The notes under the pieces: generated by a model
Told to the model about the DNA's origin: nothing
Databases searched by the model: none
The model's input: only the letters and a program-made list of their open reading frames with translations
Position numbers and translations under genes: made by a program
Shown: piece by piece, positions 8,073 through 16,600 of the stretch
How positions within the stretch are numbered: position 1 is the stretch's first letter
How the letters are laid out: each line of letters starts with the position of its first letter
Assembly (NCBI RefSeq): GCF_000981805.1
Contig: NZ_CP011132.1
Span: forward strand, 4,588,001-4,652,000
Origin: Citrobacter amalonaticus Y19
Lineage (GTDB): Bacteria; Pseudomonadota; Gammaproteobacteria; Enterobacterales; Enterobacteriaceae
DNA length: 64,000 nucleotides
Direction: 5' to 3'

Positions 8073-9538
8073 GCGCAAAGCTCCTTTGTCTGTCGTTTTG
8101 AATGAAATTGCGCGATATAGCGGGCAATCTCACTGTCAGGATTGGGGATAAACGTGGTCAGGCTGTCGTTGGCGGTGACCACCTGGCGGAAGTCATCGAC
8201 GTTGGTCAGTTCATCCAGCGTCATCAGCTGGATACCGATGTTGCCGAGCGTGGAGGCTTCAACAGGGCCTGCGATGACGCGGATACCGCAGGCATCGGCG
8301 CAAAGTTGGTTCAGCAGGACGTTCTGGCAGCCCCCGCCGACAATGTGCAACTGACGGAAGGACTCGCCGCGCAGCATCGCCAGCTCCTGCAATACATCGG
8401 CGTACAGCAGCGCCAGGCTATCGAAAATACAGCGGGCCAGTTCCGCGTCGCTGTCGGGCACCGGTTGCCCGGACTCGCGGCAGGCGGCCTGAATTTCGGC
8501 GCTCATGTTGGCGGGGTTGATAAAGCGATCGTCATTCGGGTTGATCAGGAAGCGGCAAGCGGACAGTGACTGCGTGGCGGCAATCAACGCGGACAGATCG
8601 TCCACCTGACGCTCTTTCAGCACGCGCTGTAACAGCCACAGCCCCATGATATTTTTCAGTACCCGATAACGTCCTTCTGCACCGCCTTCGTTAGTGATAT
8701 TCGCGGCCAGCGCGGCGTCGTTGGTGTAAGGCGTTCTGCTTTCAAAGCCCATTAACGACCAGGTGCCGGATGAGAGATACGCGCTGTGTTTGTCGGCCAG
8801 CGGCGAGGCGATCACCGCGCTGGCGGTGTCATGACTGGCGACGGCCACCACCGGGATTTGATTCTTCTGCGGGCAAATCCAGTAACCAATCACGTTGCCC
8901 GGATGCGTGGGGTGACCAAACCAGGCGTTGTCCGCCCCTGTCCACGCCAGTAGCGTCTCATCCCAGTCGTCGCTGTTGATATTCACCAGTTGCGTGGTGG
9001 TGGCATTGGTGTATTCCCAGTTCAATTCCCCGGTCAGACGAAAGCTGAAGTAGTCGGGGATCAGCAGGGCATGCGCGACGTGCGCAACCAGCTCCGGCTG
9101 TTGTTCAATCTGTGCGCGCAACTGGTAAAGCGTGTTGAACGGCAGGAACTGGATCCCGCTGCGTTGATAAATGGCGCATTTACCGAGCTGTTCCTGTGCG
9201 CGCAGCATCACTCCCGCGGTGCGGCTGTCACGGTAGGAAACCGGTAGCCCGACGCGCTGGCCTTGCTTATCGAGCAGGACATAGTCCACGCCCCAGGTAT
9301 CAATACCGATGCTGTCAATGCGGATACCTTCATCGCAGACTTTTTCCAGGCCCAGGCGGATGGCGTCTTCGAGGCTGTCGAGATCCCATGTGTCGAAACC
9401 GTCCTGTTTTTGCAGGCAGTTAACGAAGCGGTGAATTTCACGCAGCGTCAGGGTGCGCTGTTCACCGTCATAGCGCGCCAGCATTACGCGTCCGCTGGAG
9501 GCACCAAGATCGACAGCGACACAATGGCGAAAAGTCAT
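8069..9538 (-). CDS. rhaB: Rhamnulokinase
   Basis: Phosphorylates L-rhamnulose to rhamnulose 1-phosphate. The 489 residues carry the FGGY-kinase N-terminal phosphate motif (VDLGASSGRVML) and, further on, DTWGVDYVLLD and the GGGCQN nucleotide-binding segment near residue 402. It is the first gene of rhaBAD and is transcribed away from rhaS. Its promoter region holds a CRP site and space for the RhaS sites, so expression should need rhamnose, RhaS and cAMP-CRP as in E. coli. Confidence 0.98.
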   Translation of the reverse strand: MTFRHCVAVDLGASSGRVMLARYDGEQRTLTLREIHRFVNCLQKQDGFDTWDLDSLEDAIRLGLEKVCDEGIRIDSIGIDTWGVDYVLLDKQGQRVGLPVSYRDSRTAGVMLRAQEQLGKCAIYQRSGIQFLPFNTLYQLRAQIEQQPELVAHVAHALLIPDYFSFRLTGELNWEYTNATTTQLVNINSDDWDETLLAWTGADNAWFGHPTHPGNVIGYWICPQKNQIPVVAVASHDTASAVIASPLADKHSAYLSSGTWSLMGFESRTPYTNDAALAANITNEGGAEGRYRVLKNIMGLWLLQRVLKERQVDDLSALIAATQSLSACRFLINPNDDRFINPANMSAEIQAACRESGQPVPDSDAELARCIFDSLALLYADVLQELAMLRGESFRQLHIVGGGCQNVLLNQLCADACGIRVIAGPVEASTLGNIGIQLMTLDELTNVDDFRQVVTANDSLTTFIPNPDSEIARYIAQFHSKRQTKELCA

Positions 9539-9838
9539 AGTGAGGTCCTTCTGAGTTTCATTAAGCCCAGTCTAGAAAACCTCGCTATGGCTCACCTTCT
9601 TGTTACTGACAGGCAAAATTGGGCGCTGGCAAGAAAGCAAAGGTGAACGTGATAACGTTCACAGTTTCCGGTAATAAGCGCGATGCCCCCTGATGTGACG
9701 CCGTCCGCATTTCCGGATCTTTCCCGTCCTTTCTTGAAAAATTGACCTTGTTTGCACGCTTTCGTGTCAAAAATTTAAGGTGAGGTGGCTAACCCTTAAT
9801 TACTATTTCTGACATGTTCATTTGACCCGGATGCCATC
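9539..9838. promoter_or_regulatory. Divergent rhaB-rhaS control region with CRP site (9648-9663)
   Basis: This 300-bp gap holds the two back-to-back rha promoters. On the rhaB (minus) strand the 16-mer TGTGA-ACGTTA-TCACG at 9663-9648 is a near-consensus CRP site. Between it and rhaB lies sequence closely resembling the E. coli rhaB activator region (CCTGTCAGTAACAAGAAGGT on the minus strand), the expected location of the two RhaS half-sites. The rhaS-proximal half should hold the RhaR-dependent rhaSR promoter; its sites were not resolved by eye. Confidence 0.8.
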
Positions 9839-10675
9839 ATGACCGTACTGCACAGCGTGGATTTTTTTCCATCAGGTAAAGCGCCCGTGGCCATTGAGCC
9901 CCGGCTGCCTCAGTCCGCTTTTCCAGAGCATCATCATGATTTTCATGAGATTGTGATTGTGGAGCATGGCACCGGTATTCATGTGTTTAATGGACAGCCC
10001 TATACCATCAGCGGCGGTACGGTCTGCTTTGTCCGCGACCATGACCGGCACTTGTATGAACATACGGATAATCTTTGCCTGACCAATGTGCTCTATCGCT
10101 CGCCCGATGCGTTTCGCTTCCTGGCCGGACTGGATCAACTGTTGCCGCAGGAACAGGATGGCGTGTACCCCTCCCACTGGCGGGTGAATCAGAGCGCGCT
10201 GCAACAGGTGCGTCAACTGGTGGCAAAAATGGAGCTGGATGGCGATGAGAGCGATCTTCCCGGCGTGGCCAATCGCGAAATTCTGTTTATGCAGTTGCTG
10301 GTGCTGTTACGCAAAAGCAGCCTGATGGAAGGGGCGGAAAATAACGATGCGCGCCTGAATCATCTGATGGCCTGGCTGGAAGATCATTTTGCGGAGGAAG
10401 TGTGCTGGGAGGCGCTGGCCGACAGGTTCTCGCTGTCCCTGCGCACATTGCACCGCCAGTTGAAACAACAGACCGGGTTGACGCCGCAGCGCTATCTCAA
10501 CCGTCTGCGCTTAATCAAGGCCCGCCATCTGTTGCGACATAGCGATGAAAGCGTTACGGAGATCGCCTATCGCTGCGGTTTCGGCGACAGTAACCACTTT
10601 TCGACCCTGTTTCGCCGCGAGTTTGACTGGTCGCCGCGCGACATCCGCCAGGGACGGGATGCGTTGCTTCAGTAA
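9839..10675 (+). CDS. rhaS: AraC-family activator of rhaBAD and rhaT
   Basis: A 278-residue transcription activator. The N-terminal cupin domain senses L-rhamnose (EHHHDFHEIVIVEHGTGIHVFNGQPY). The C-terminal pair of helix-turn-helix motifs covers about residues 174-272, including FSLSLRTLHRQLKQQTGLTP and the conserved IAYRCGFGDSNHFSTLFRREF. Length and sequence match E. coli RhaS. Translation of rhaR follows after a 154-bp gap that contains a BIME. Confidence 0.97.
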   Translation: MTVLHSVDFFPSGKAPVAIEPRLPQSAFPEHHHDFHEIVIVEHGTGIHVFNGQPYTISGGTVCFVRDHDRHLYEHTDNLCLTNVLYRSPDAFRFLAGLDQLLPQEQDGVYPSHWRVNQSALQQVRQLVAKMELDGDESDLPGVANREILFMQLLVLLRKSSLMEGAENNDARLNHLMAWLEDHFAEEVCWEALADRFSLSLRTLHRQLKQQTGLTPQRYLNRLRLIKARHLLRHSDESVTEIAYRCGFGDSNHFSTLFRREFDWSPRDIRQGRDALLQ

Positions 10676-10732
10676 CGCGAATACTATCAACGTTTTTCGC
10701 CGCCAAATTGCTGATAATCATCGATCTGTGAT

Positions 10733-10816
10733 GCCGGATGGCGACGCGATGGCGTCTTATCCGGCCTACGTGTTTACGTAATTTGTAGGCCGGATAAGGC
10801 GAAGCCGCCATCCGGC
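10733..10816. repeat. BIME between rhaS and rhaR
   Basis: REP arms GCCGGATGGCG at the left and GCCATCCGGC at the right enclose an 84-bp element within the rhaSR transcription unit. Its right end lies immediately before the rhaR start, so the AAGGA that precedes the GTG is at the REP boundary. Confidence 0.85.
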
Positions 10817-10829
10817 AAGGAATATTCTG

Positions 10830-11678
10830 GTGGCGAATCAACTGATTCTTCTAAAAGACGACTTCTTTGCGAATGCCGGACAGGCCGTCGCCGTTGCCGA
10901 TCGCTATCCGCAGGATGTGTTCGCCGAACATACGCATGATTTCTGTGAGCTGGTGATTGTCTGGCGCGGTAATGGTCTGCATGTGCTGAATGGCCGTCCC
11001 TATCGCATCACCCGTGGCGATCTGTTTTACATTCGAGCCGAAGACAAGCACTCCTATACTTCCGTTAATGACCTCGTGTTGCAGAACATTATCTATTGTC
11101 CGGAGCGGCTAAAGCTGAATCTGGGCTGGGAGAGTGCGATTCCGGGGTTTAACGGCACACCGCGGCAACCGCACTGGCGGCTGGGTAGCGCTGGAATGAC
11201 GCAGGCGCGCCAGGTGATAAGCCAGATTGAGCATGAAAGTAGCCACCACGATCCGCTCGCCAACGAGATGGCGGAGCTGCTCTTTGGCCAACTGGTGATG
11301 ACGCTGAAGCGCCATCGCTATGCCACCGACACGCTGCCGGCAACCTCCAGTGAAACGTTGCTGGATAAACTGATTACCGCGCTGGCCGCCAGTCTGGAGC
11401 GTCCGTTTGCGCTGGATACCTTTTGCTGCCAGGAGGCGTGCAGTGAACGCGTACTGCGCCAGCAGTTTCGTAGCCAGACCGGGATGACGATTAACCAGTA
11501 TCAGCGGCAGGTGCGCGTCTGTCATGCGCAATATCTTCTTCAGCACAGCCGTCTGATGATCGGTGAAATTTCGATGAAGTGTGGATTTGAGGACAGTAAC
11601 TACTTTTCTGTGGTGTTCACGCGGGAAACCGGGATGACGCCCAGTCAGTGGCGTCATCTCAGTAACCCAAATGATTAG
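10830..11678 (+). CDS. rhaR: AraC-family activator of rhaSR
   Basis: A 282-residue rhamnose-responsive activator with an N-terminal cupin domain (AEHTHDFCELVIVWRGNGLHVLNG) and two C-terminal HTH motifs (SERVLRQQFRSQTGMTINQY; ISMKCGFEDSNYFSVVFTRETGMTPSQW). RhaR turns on rhaSR when rhamnose is present. The GTG start at 10830 is the first possible one after the BIME. E. coli RhaR is annotated with either 282 or 312 residues, and the longer form is impossible here. The stop overlaps the convergent rhaT stop by three bases. Confidence 0.95.
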   Translation: MANQLILLKDDFFANAGQAVAVADRYPQDVFAEHTHDFCELVIVWRGNGLHVLNGRPYRITRGDLFYIRAEDKHSYTSVNDLVLQNIIYCPERLKLNLGWESAIPGFNGTPRQPHWRLGSAGMTQARQVISQIEHESSHHDPLANEMAELLFGQLVMTLKRHRYATDTLPATSSETLLDKLITALAASLERPFALDTFCCQEACSERVLRQQFRSQTGMTINQYQRQVRVCHAQYLLQHSRLMIGEISMKCGFEDSNYFSVVFTRETGMTPSQWRHLSNPND

Positions 11679-12709
11679 CTTGCCATGCCCAGACCGACAA
11701 TGTTGGCGGCGATGATGATCACCACGCATCCCAGACTCAGTACGCTGACAGGACGACGCCCGGCGTTGTTCCACTCTTTCAGCACCAGACCGACGATACC
11801 CCCGCACAGCACGTAGAAACTCATGTGCAGCATCCAACTGATGTAGTCATATTGCGCCGGAATGCGCGCGTGGCCCCAGGCGTAGAAAAAGAACTGTAAA
11901 TACCACATCAGGCCACCCAGCGCGGACAGCAGTACGTTGGTGATGATAAGCGATTTTGCCAGTGAGAAGTCGGCTTTTACCGACAGGTTCTTCACTTTTG
12001 CCAGACGAACAAAACAGAAGCCCAGGTTGACCAGCGCGCCGCCGCCCATGATCACCACGTAGCTTGGCAGCGCGACATACAGCGGGTCTACACCCAGCGC
12101 TGCGGCCGCTTCATGCATCGGTTTTGCGGCGTTCATCGCAAACGACATGCCTGCGGAGAAAATGCCGCACATCACCGCCAGCAGTAGCCCTTTTTTCAGG
12201 TTGAAATCTTCGGCTTTGATACCCATTTTGCGCTCTTTGAGCTGGCCCGCGCGGGTGACAATCCCGACGCCAATCAGCGCAACCAGCACCCCGAGCAGCG
12301 TCATCCGCCCGCCTTCGGTGTTAATCAGCACATCAAAGTTGCCGTTGATGATAGGGGTCATCAGCGTACCGACAATCAGCGTGATGCCAATGGCAATACC
12401 AATCCCCATCGACATGCCGAGGTAGCGCATGGTCAGGCCGTAGTTGATATTACCGATGCCCCACATTGCGCCGAACAGGAACACCGGAAGCAGAGTGGAG
12501 AGGTTGAAAGAACTGTAGTAGGCCCAGAAGTTGGGCAGCAGCATGGCGCTGATAGTCCAGGGTAAAATCAGCCAGGAGACAATCCCACCGACCGACCACA
12601 TGGTTTCCCATGACCACTGTTTGACTTGTTTGAACGGGGCATAGAAACAGGCTGCACTGGCCGCACCTATCAAATGCCAAAGAATACCCATCGTAATCGC
12701 GTTACTCAT
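11675..12709 (-). CDS. rhaT: L-rhamnose:H+ symporter
   Basis: A 344-residue, ten-helix inner-membrane sugar:proton symporter of the drug/metabolite transporter superfamily, the same length as E. coli RhaT. Signature stretches include GILWHLIGAASAACFYAPFKQVKQWSWE-type N-terminus and WYLQFFFYAWGHARIP. It is convergent with rhaR and transcribed from its own promoter upstream of 12709. The strain therefore has two rhamnose uptake routes, this symporter and the ABC importer at 1059-5675. Confidence 0.97.
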   Translation of the reverse strand: MSNAITMGILWHLIGAASAACFYAPFKQVKQWSWETMWSVGGIVSWLILPWTISAMLLPNFWAYYSSFNLSTLLPVFLFGAMWGIGNINYGLTMRYLGMSMGIGIAIGITLIVGTLMTPIINGNFDVLINTEGGRMTLLGVLVALIGVGIVTRAGQLKERKMGIKAEDFNLKKGLLLAVMCGIFSAGMSFAMNAAKPMHEAAAALGVDPLYVALPSYVVIMGGGALVNLGFCFVRLAKVKNLSVKADFSLAKSLIITNVLLSALGGLMWYLQFFFYAWGHARIPAQYDYISWMLHMSFYVLCGGIVGLVLKEWNNAGRRPVSVLSLGCVVIIIAANIVGLGMAS

Positions 12710-12837
12710 TACATCATCCTCATTGTTTTTATCGTCGTGTCTACCCTTCCGACGTAATGAGTTTAAAAATTGCGCAGATGTATAACCTTTTGGCGATTGC
12801 CGCGATTTTCCCTTTCTGGCAAAGACCCGGTTAAGTG

Positions 12838-12853
12838 GGTGATATGGCTCACA
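12838..12853. promoter_or_regulatory. Probable CRP site upstream of rhaT
   Basis: GGTGA-TATGGC-TCACA differs from the CRP consensus TGTGA-N6-TCACA at one base. It lies about 130 bp before the rhaT start, in the gap shared with sodA. E. coli rhaT depends on CRP and RhaS, which fits. Confidence 0.6.
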
Positions 12854-12902
12854 TAATCAGTAATAGACGCAAAGGTAATAACCTTAGTAAAAGTACGGCA
12901 TT

Positions 12903-12938
12903 GATAATCATTTTCAATATCATTTAATTAACTATAAT
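12903..12938 (+). promoter_or_regulatory. sodA promoter with Fur box
   Basis: A Fur-box-like 19-mer, GATAATCATTTTCAATATC (12903-12921), is followed by a consensus -10, TATAAT, at 12933-12938. Spacing and sequence are almost the same as the known iron- and redox-controlled E. coli sodA promoter. Confidence 0.8.
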
Positions 12939-12995
12939 GAACCAACTGCTTACGCGGCGTTAACACCCGGCCGCTCGACAATAATGGAGATGAAT

Positions 12996-13616
12996 ATGAG
13001 TTATACACTGCCATCCCTGCCGTACGCTTATGATGCGCTGGAACCGCACTTCGATAAGCAGACGATGGAAATCCACCATACCAAACACCACCAGACCTAT
13101 GTAAACAACGCCAACGCGGCGCTGGAAAGTCTGCCTGAATTCGCTAACCTGTCTGCTGAAGAGCTGATCGCTAAACTGGATCAGGTACCGGCCGACAAAA
13201 AAACCGTTCTGCGTAACAACGCGGGCGGCCACGCTAACCACAGCCTGTTCTGGAAAGGCCTGAAAAAGGGCACCACCCTGCAGGGCGATCTGAAAGCGGC
13301 TATCGAACGTGATTTCGGCTCTGTTGATAACTTCAAAGCAGAGTTTGAAAAAGCCGCAGCAACCCGTTTCGGTTCTGGCTGGGCCTGGCTGGTGCTGAAA
13401 GGCGACAAACTGGCGGTCGTTTCTACCGCAAACCAGGATTCCCCGCTGATGGGTGAAGCGATTTCTGGCGCTTCCGGCTTCCCGATTGTGGGTCTGGACG
13501 TGTGGGAACACGCTTACTACCTGAAATTCCAGAACCGTCGTCCGGACTACATCAAAGAGTTCTGGAACGTGGTGAACTGGGACGAAGCGGCTGCGCGTTT
13601 CGCGGCGAAAAAATAA
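12996..13616 (+). CDS. sodA: Manganese superoxide dismutase
   Basis: Cytoplasmic Mn-SOD, 206 residues, which dismutates superoxide to peroxide and oxygen. The Mn ligands lie in MEIHHTKHHQTYV, GGHANHSLFW and DVWEHAYYLKF. The start MSYTLPSLPYAYDALEPHFD is the conserved mature N-terminus; the ATG at 12996 is preceded by TGGAGA. A four-codon extension upstream was rejected. Regulation by Fur is supported by the box at 12903; SoxRS and ArcA control is known for the family but was not read directly from the sequence. Confidence 0.98.
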   Translation: MSYTLPSLPYAYDALEPHFDKQTMEIHHTKHHQTYVNNANAALESLPEFANLSAEELIAKLDQVPADKKTVLRNNAGGHANHSLFWKGLKKGTTLQGDLKAAIERDFGSVDNFKAEFEKAAATRFGSGWAWLVLKGDKLAVVSTANQDSPLMGEAISGASGFPIVGLDVWEHAYYLKFQNRRPDYIKEFWNVVNWDEAAARFAAKK

Positions 13617-13648
13617 GTCTTATTTAACAAGAAGTAGCGTTTTTATAA

Positions 13649-13679
13649 CCCCGTCGGCGCGGCCGGTGGGGTTTTTTTT
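13649..13679 (+). terminator. Rho-independent terminator of sodA
   Basis: CCCC...GGCGCGGCC...GGGG hairpin followed by eight T residues, 33 bases after the sodA stop. Confidence 0.85.
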
Positions 13680-13716
13680 GTGATCAAAATCAAATCAAAA
13701 ACACCGATCCACAAAA

Positions 13717-13735
13717 AATGAAACATTGTTTCGTT
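13717..13735. promoter_or_regulatory. KdgR operator upstream of kdgT
   Basis: AATGAAACATTGTTTCGTT is almost identical to the KdgR consensus (AATRAAAYRNYGTTTYATT). It lies about 76 bp before the kdgT start, so repression by KdgR and release by KDG are expected. Confidence 0.8.
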
Positions 13736-13736
13736 G

Positions 13737-13752
13737 TGTGGTTGGGATCACT
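13737..13752. promoter_or_regulatory. Probable CRP site upstream of kdgT
   Basis: TGTGG-TTGGGA-TCACT keeps the TGTG and TCAC cores at correct spacing, directly next to the KdgR box. E. coli kdgT is subject to catabolite control. Confidence 0.5.
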
Positions 13753-13810
13753 TTTATTATTGTGCTGAATGTCTATCGTTGACACATCTTTACATCGGAA
13801 GGTGATGGAA

Positions 13811-14794
13811 ATGCAGATTAAACGCACGATAGAAAAAATCCCTGGCGGCATGATGCTCGTCCCTCTGTTCCTGGGCGCGTTGTGTCACACGTTCTCTCCC
13901 GACGCGGGGAAATATTTTGGCTCATTCACCAACGGGATGATCACTGGCACGGTGCCCATTCTGGCCGTGTGGTTCTTCTGCATGGGGGCCTCCATCAAAC
14001 TGAGCGCGACGGGGACCGTCCTGCGTAAGTCCGGAACGCTGGTGGTGACCAAAATTGCGGTAGCGTGGGTAGTGGCGGCGATTGCCTCGCGGATTATCCC
14101 TGAACATGGCGTGGAAGTCGGATTCTTTGCCGGGCTGTCGACACTGGCGCTGGTTGCGGCAATGGACATGACCAACGGCGGGCTGTACGCGTCAATTATG
14201 CAGCAGTACGGCACCAAAGAAGAGGCCGGGGCATTTGTCCTGATGTCACTGGAATCGGGCCCGTTGATGACGATGATCATCCTCGGTACGGCCGGGATTG
14301 CGTCGTTTGAACCGCATGTCTTTGTCGGTGCGGTGCTGCCATTCCTGGTGGGCTTCACGCTGGGTAACCTGGACCCTGAACTGCGCGAGTTCTTCAGTAA
14401 AGCGGTACAGACGCTGATCCCCTTCTTCGCCTTTGCGCTGGGTAACACCATCGACCTGAGCGTGATTGCGCAGACCGGTCTGTTGGGCATTCTGTTGGGT
14501 GTGGCAGTTATTATCGTGACCGGTATTCCGTTGATTATTGCCGATAAACTGATTGGCGGCGGCGACGGTACGGCAGGGATTGCCGCTTCCAGCTCAGCCG
14601 GTGCTGCGGTGGCGACACCCGTTCTGATCGCGGAAATGGTGCCGGCGTTTAAACCGATGGCGCCAGCGGCAACCTCGCTGGTGGCAACCTCGGTGATTGT
14701 GACGTCAATCCTTGTGCCGATTATCACCTCAGTCTGGTCGAAGAAGGTCAAAGCGAAAGCAGCAGCAATCGAAATACAACATGCTGTAAAATAA
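13811..14794 (+). CDS. kdgT: 2-keto-3-deoxygluconate:H+ permease
   Basis: A 327-residue polytopic membrane transporter that imports 2-keto-3-deoxy-D-gluconate. It is nearly identical to E. coli KdgT (MQIKRTIEKIPGGMMLVPLF at the start, LGNLDPELREFFSKAVQTLIPFFAFALGNTIDL in the middle). The ATG at 13811 with GGTGATGGAA upstream matches the E. coli start; a 14-codon extension to 13769 was rejected. Downstream is a REP-derived terminator, then a convergent aldolase gene that probably acts on the imported substrate. Confidence 0.96.
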   Translation: MQIKRTIEKIPGGMMLVPLFLGALCHTFSPDAGKYFGSFTNGMITGTVPILAVWFFCMGASIKLSATGTVLRKSGTLVVTKIAVAWVVAAIASRIIPEHGVEVGFFAGLSTLALVAAMDMTNGGLYASIMQQYGTKEEAGAFVLMSLESGPLMTMIILGTAGIASFEPHVFVGAVLPFLVGFTLGNLDPELREFFSKAVQTLIPFFAFALGNTIDLSVIAQTGLLGILLGVAVIIVTGIPLIIADKLIGGGDGTAGIAASSSAGAAVATPVLIAEMVPAFKPMAPAATSLVATSVIVTSILVPIITSVWSKKVKAKAAAIEIQHAVK

Positions 14795-14803
14795 AACAAT
14801 AAT

Positions 14804-14836
14804 GCCGGATAGCACTGCGCTTATCCGGCTTTTTTT
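14804..14836 (+). terminator. REP-derived terminator of kdgT
   Basis: A single REP-like hairpin (GCCGGATAGC ... GCTTATCCGGC) runs straight into seven T residues, so it can act as an intrinsic terminator for kdgT. Confidence 0.8.
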
Positions 14837-14841
14837 GCATC

Positions 14842-14873
14842 ATAAAAAGGCCTGGTGAATCTCACCAGGCCTT
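14842..14873 (-). terminator. Terminator of the KDG aldolase-like gene
   Basis: A perfect 12-bp stem, AAGGCCTGGTGA / TCACCAGGCCTT with a 3-base loop, lies 5 bases after the aldolase stop. On the minus strand it is followed by a T-rich run. Confidence 0.8.
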
Positions 14874-14878
14874 GTCTT

Positions 14879-15769
14879 TTAACGACCAAACACCTCATCA
14901 ATCGTCCGGCAGTCATGTTCGTTTAACTCGCCGCCCGCATTACGAGAAACCCCAGTGCAATAGCCAAACTTCCGCGATACCACTGTCTTGATGGTGGTGA
15001 CGAAATCTTCGCCGATGGCATAAATCGACATATAGACGCCAATTTTCTGCTGAATGTCGCGCAGGGTCGCCAGGTCACCGGCCTTGAACGCTTCACGCGC
15101 ACTAACAAACAGCTCCGGCATGACGTTATTGAGTCCGGAGATAATCCCCGCACCGCCAGCCAGCAGGTTGGGAATGAAATACTCGTCATAACCTGAGAGT
15201 ACGGCAAAATCGTCACGCACGGCCTGGGTTGCTTCGATCATTCTACGGGTATGCGACTGGCAGTCGACCGTATCTTTGACCCCGGCAAAGTCAGGGAACT
15301 CGCTGGCAAGCTGGGCGACCAGATCCGGCGTTAAGTCGCTGCCGGTGCGTGGCGGGAAGTTGTAGGCGAACCATTTGCCGCTGAGCGCTTGCCCCAGTTG
15401 GCGGAAGTAGCTCAGCAATTGCTTCGGCGTTTGACCGTAGTAATACGGCGGCAGAACCATCACTGCATCGTAGCCTGTGCGATACGCTTCCTGCGCCATC
15501 CGTAATACATCGTGGATGCAGGTTGAGGAAACGTTAGCCACCATCTTCAGCGGGCTCATGGCGCGCGCCTCGCGAATCAACAGCAAGCGTTCGTCGAGGG
15601 TGAAGGAAGCGAACTCCCCAATACTGCCCATCAGCAAAATCACGTCGATTTTTGCCTCAGTCAGGCGCTGAAGGTGCTGGCTCAGACCGTTGAGATCGAT
15701 ATTACCATCCTGATCCATTGGCGTAATGGAGGGGCACCAGACGCCAGCAAACTGCGTTTGACCTGTCAC
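14879..15769 (-). CDS. DHDPS/NAL-family aldolase, probable 2-keto-3-deoxygluconate aldolase
   Basis: A 296-residue class I aldolase of the dihydrodipicolinate synthase superfamily (YagE/YjhH-like). The Schiff-base lysine is Lys165 in FAGVKDTVD. The catalytic tyrosine is Tyr136 in FAYNFPPRTG. The GSIGE substrate-carboxylate loop is at 48-52. Family members include DapA, NanA and KDG aldolases. Convergence with kdgT and a KdgR-like box 17 bp upstream point to cleavage of 2-keto-3-deoxygluconate to pyruvate and glyceraldehyde (inference). E. coli K-12 has no gene here between kdgT and yiiM. Confidence 0.8.
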   Translation of the reverse strand: MTGQTQFAGVWCPSITPMDQDGNIDLNGLSQHLQRLTEAKIDVILLMGSIGEFASFTLDERLLLIREARAMSPLKMVANVSSTCIHDVLRMAQEAYRTGYDAVMVLPPYYYGQTPKQLLSYFRQLGQALSGKWFAYNFPPRTGSDLTPDLVAQLASEFPDFAGVKDTVDCQSHTRRMIEATQAVRDDFAVLSGYDEYFIPNLLAGGAGIISGLNNVMPELFVSAREAFKAGDLATLRDIQQKIGVYMSIYAIGEDFVTTIKTVVSRKFGYCTGVSRNAGGELNEHDCRTIDEVFGR

Positions 15770-15785
15770 GTTGTTGACTCCTTAT

Positions 15786-15804
15786 TATGAAATGGCGTTT
15801 CAAA
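15786..15804. promoter_or_regulatory. KdgR-like operator upstream of the aldolase
   Basis: TATGAAATGGCGTTTCAAA keeps the ATGAAA and GTTTCA arms of the KdgR site at exact spacing, 17 bp before the aldolase start. This links the gene to the kdgT regulon. Confidence 0.6.
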
Positions 15805-15922
15805 ATCCATTCCATAGATATCATGTATATTTGCGCGTCGTGTGAACCTTGCTCTCATTTTGCGCGGTTGAGGTAAAATAATTGTGGTTAAATAGGGCAA
15901 ATTTATCGGGGAGAGGGACCAG

Positions 15923-16594
15923 ATGCGATATCCAGTAGCGGTATTCAGCGGCAAGATTCAGGACTACGCGGGGAGCCGCCCCAGTGCGATTGGCAAAATT
16001 CAGGTTGATGGCGAACTGATGCTGACGGAACTGGGCCTGGAAGGCGATGAACAGGCGGAAACGAAAATCCACGGCGGGCCCGATCGCGCGCTGTGCCACT
16101 ATCCACGCGAGCATTATCTGTACTGGGCGCGGGAGTTCCCGGAGCAGGCAGATCAATTCGTGGCCCCGGCTTTTGGCGAGAACCTTTCTACCGATGGTCT
16201 GACGGAACACAATGTCTATATCGGCGATATCTTCCGTTGGGGCGAGGCGCTGATTCAGGTTACGCAGCCGCGTTCACCGTGCTTTAAGCTCAATTTTCAC
16301 TTTGGTATCAGCGACATGGCAAGCCTGATGCAGAACAGTGGTAAAACGGGCTGGCTGTGCAGCGTGATTGCGCCGGGCCTGGTGTCTGCCGATGCGCCGC
16401 TGGAGCTGATCTCCCGCGTTAGCGACGTCAGCGTGCAGGAGGCTGCCGCCATTGCCTGGCATATGCCTTTTGATGATGAACAATATCACCGATTATTGTC
16501 AGCGGCGGGGCTGTCGAAGAGCTGGACGCGAACGATGCAAAAGCGTCGACTGAGCGGCACAATCGAGGATAATTCGCGGAGATTGTGGGGATAA
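15923..16594 (+). CDS. yiiM: MOSC-domain protein YiiM (6-N-hydroxylaminopurine resistance type)
   Basis: A 223-residue MOSC-domain protein closely matching E. coli YiiM. The conserved cysteine expected to bind molybdenum cofactor is in RSPCFKLNFHF. Other landmarks are HGGPDRALCHYPREHY and PAFGENLSTDGLTE. YiiM and YcbX belong to a Moco-dependent activity that detoxifies N-hydroxylated base analogues. The ATG at 15923 has a GGGAGAGG ribosome site. It is convergent with cpxA, from which it is separated by a BIME. Confidence 0.92.
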   Translation: MRYPVAVFSGKIQDYAGSRPSAIGKIQVDGELMLTELGLEGDEQAETKIHGGPDRALCHYPREHYLYWAREFPEQADQFVAPAFGENLSTDGLTEHNVYIGDIFRWGEALIQVTQPRSPCFKLNFHFGISDMASLMQNSGKTGWLCSVIAPGLVSADAPLELISRVSDVSVQEAAAIAWHMPFDDEQYHRLLSAAGLSKSWTRTMQKRRLSGTIEDNSRRLWG

Positions 16595-16600
16595 TGCGAT

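Noticed and set aside
13885..14799. 304-codon minus-strand frame opposite kdgT
   Set aside because: Composition is that of a shadow of a membrane-protein gene; kdgT matches its family over the full length.
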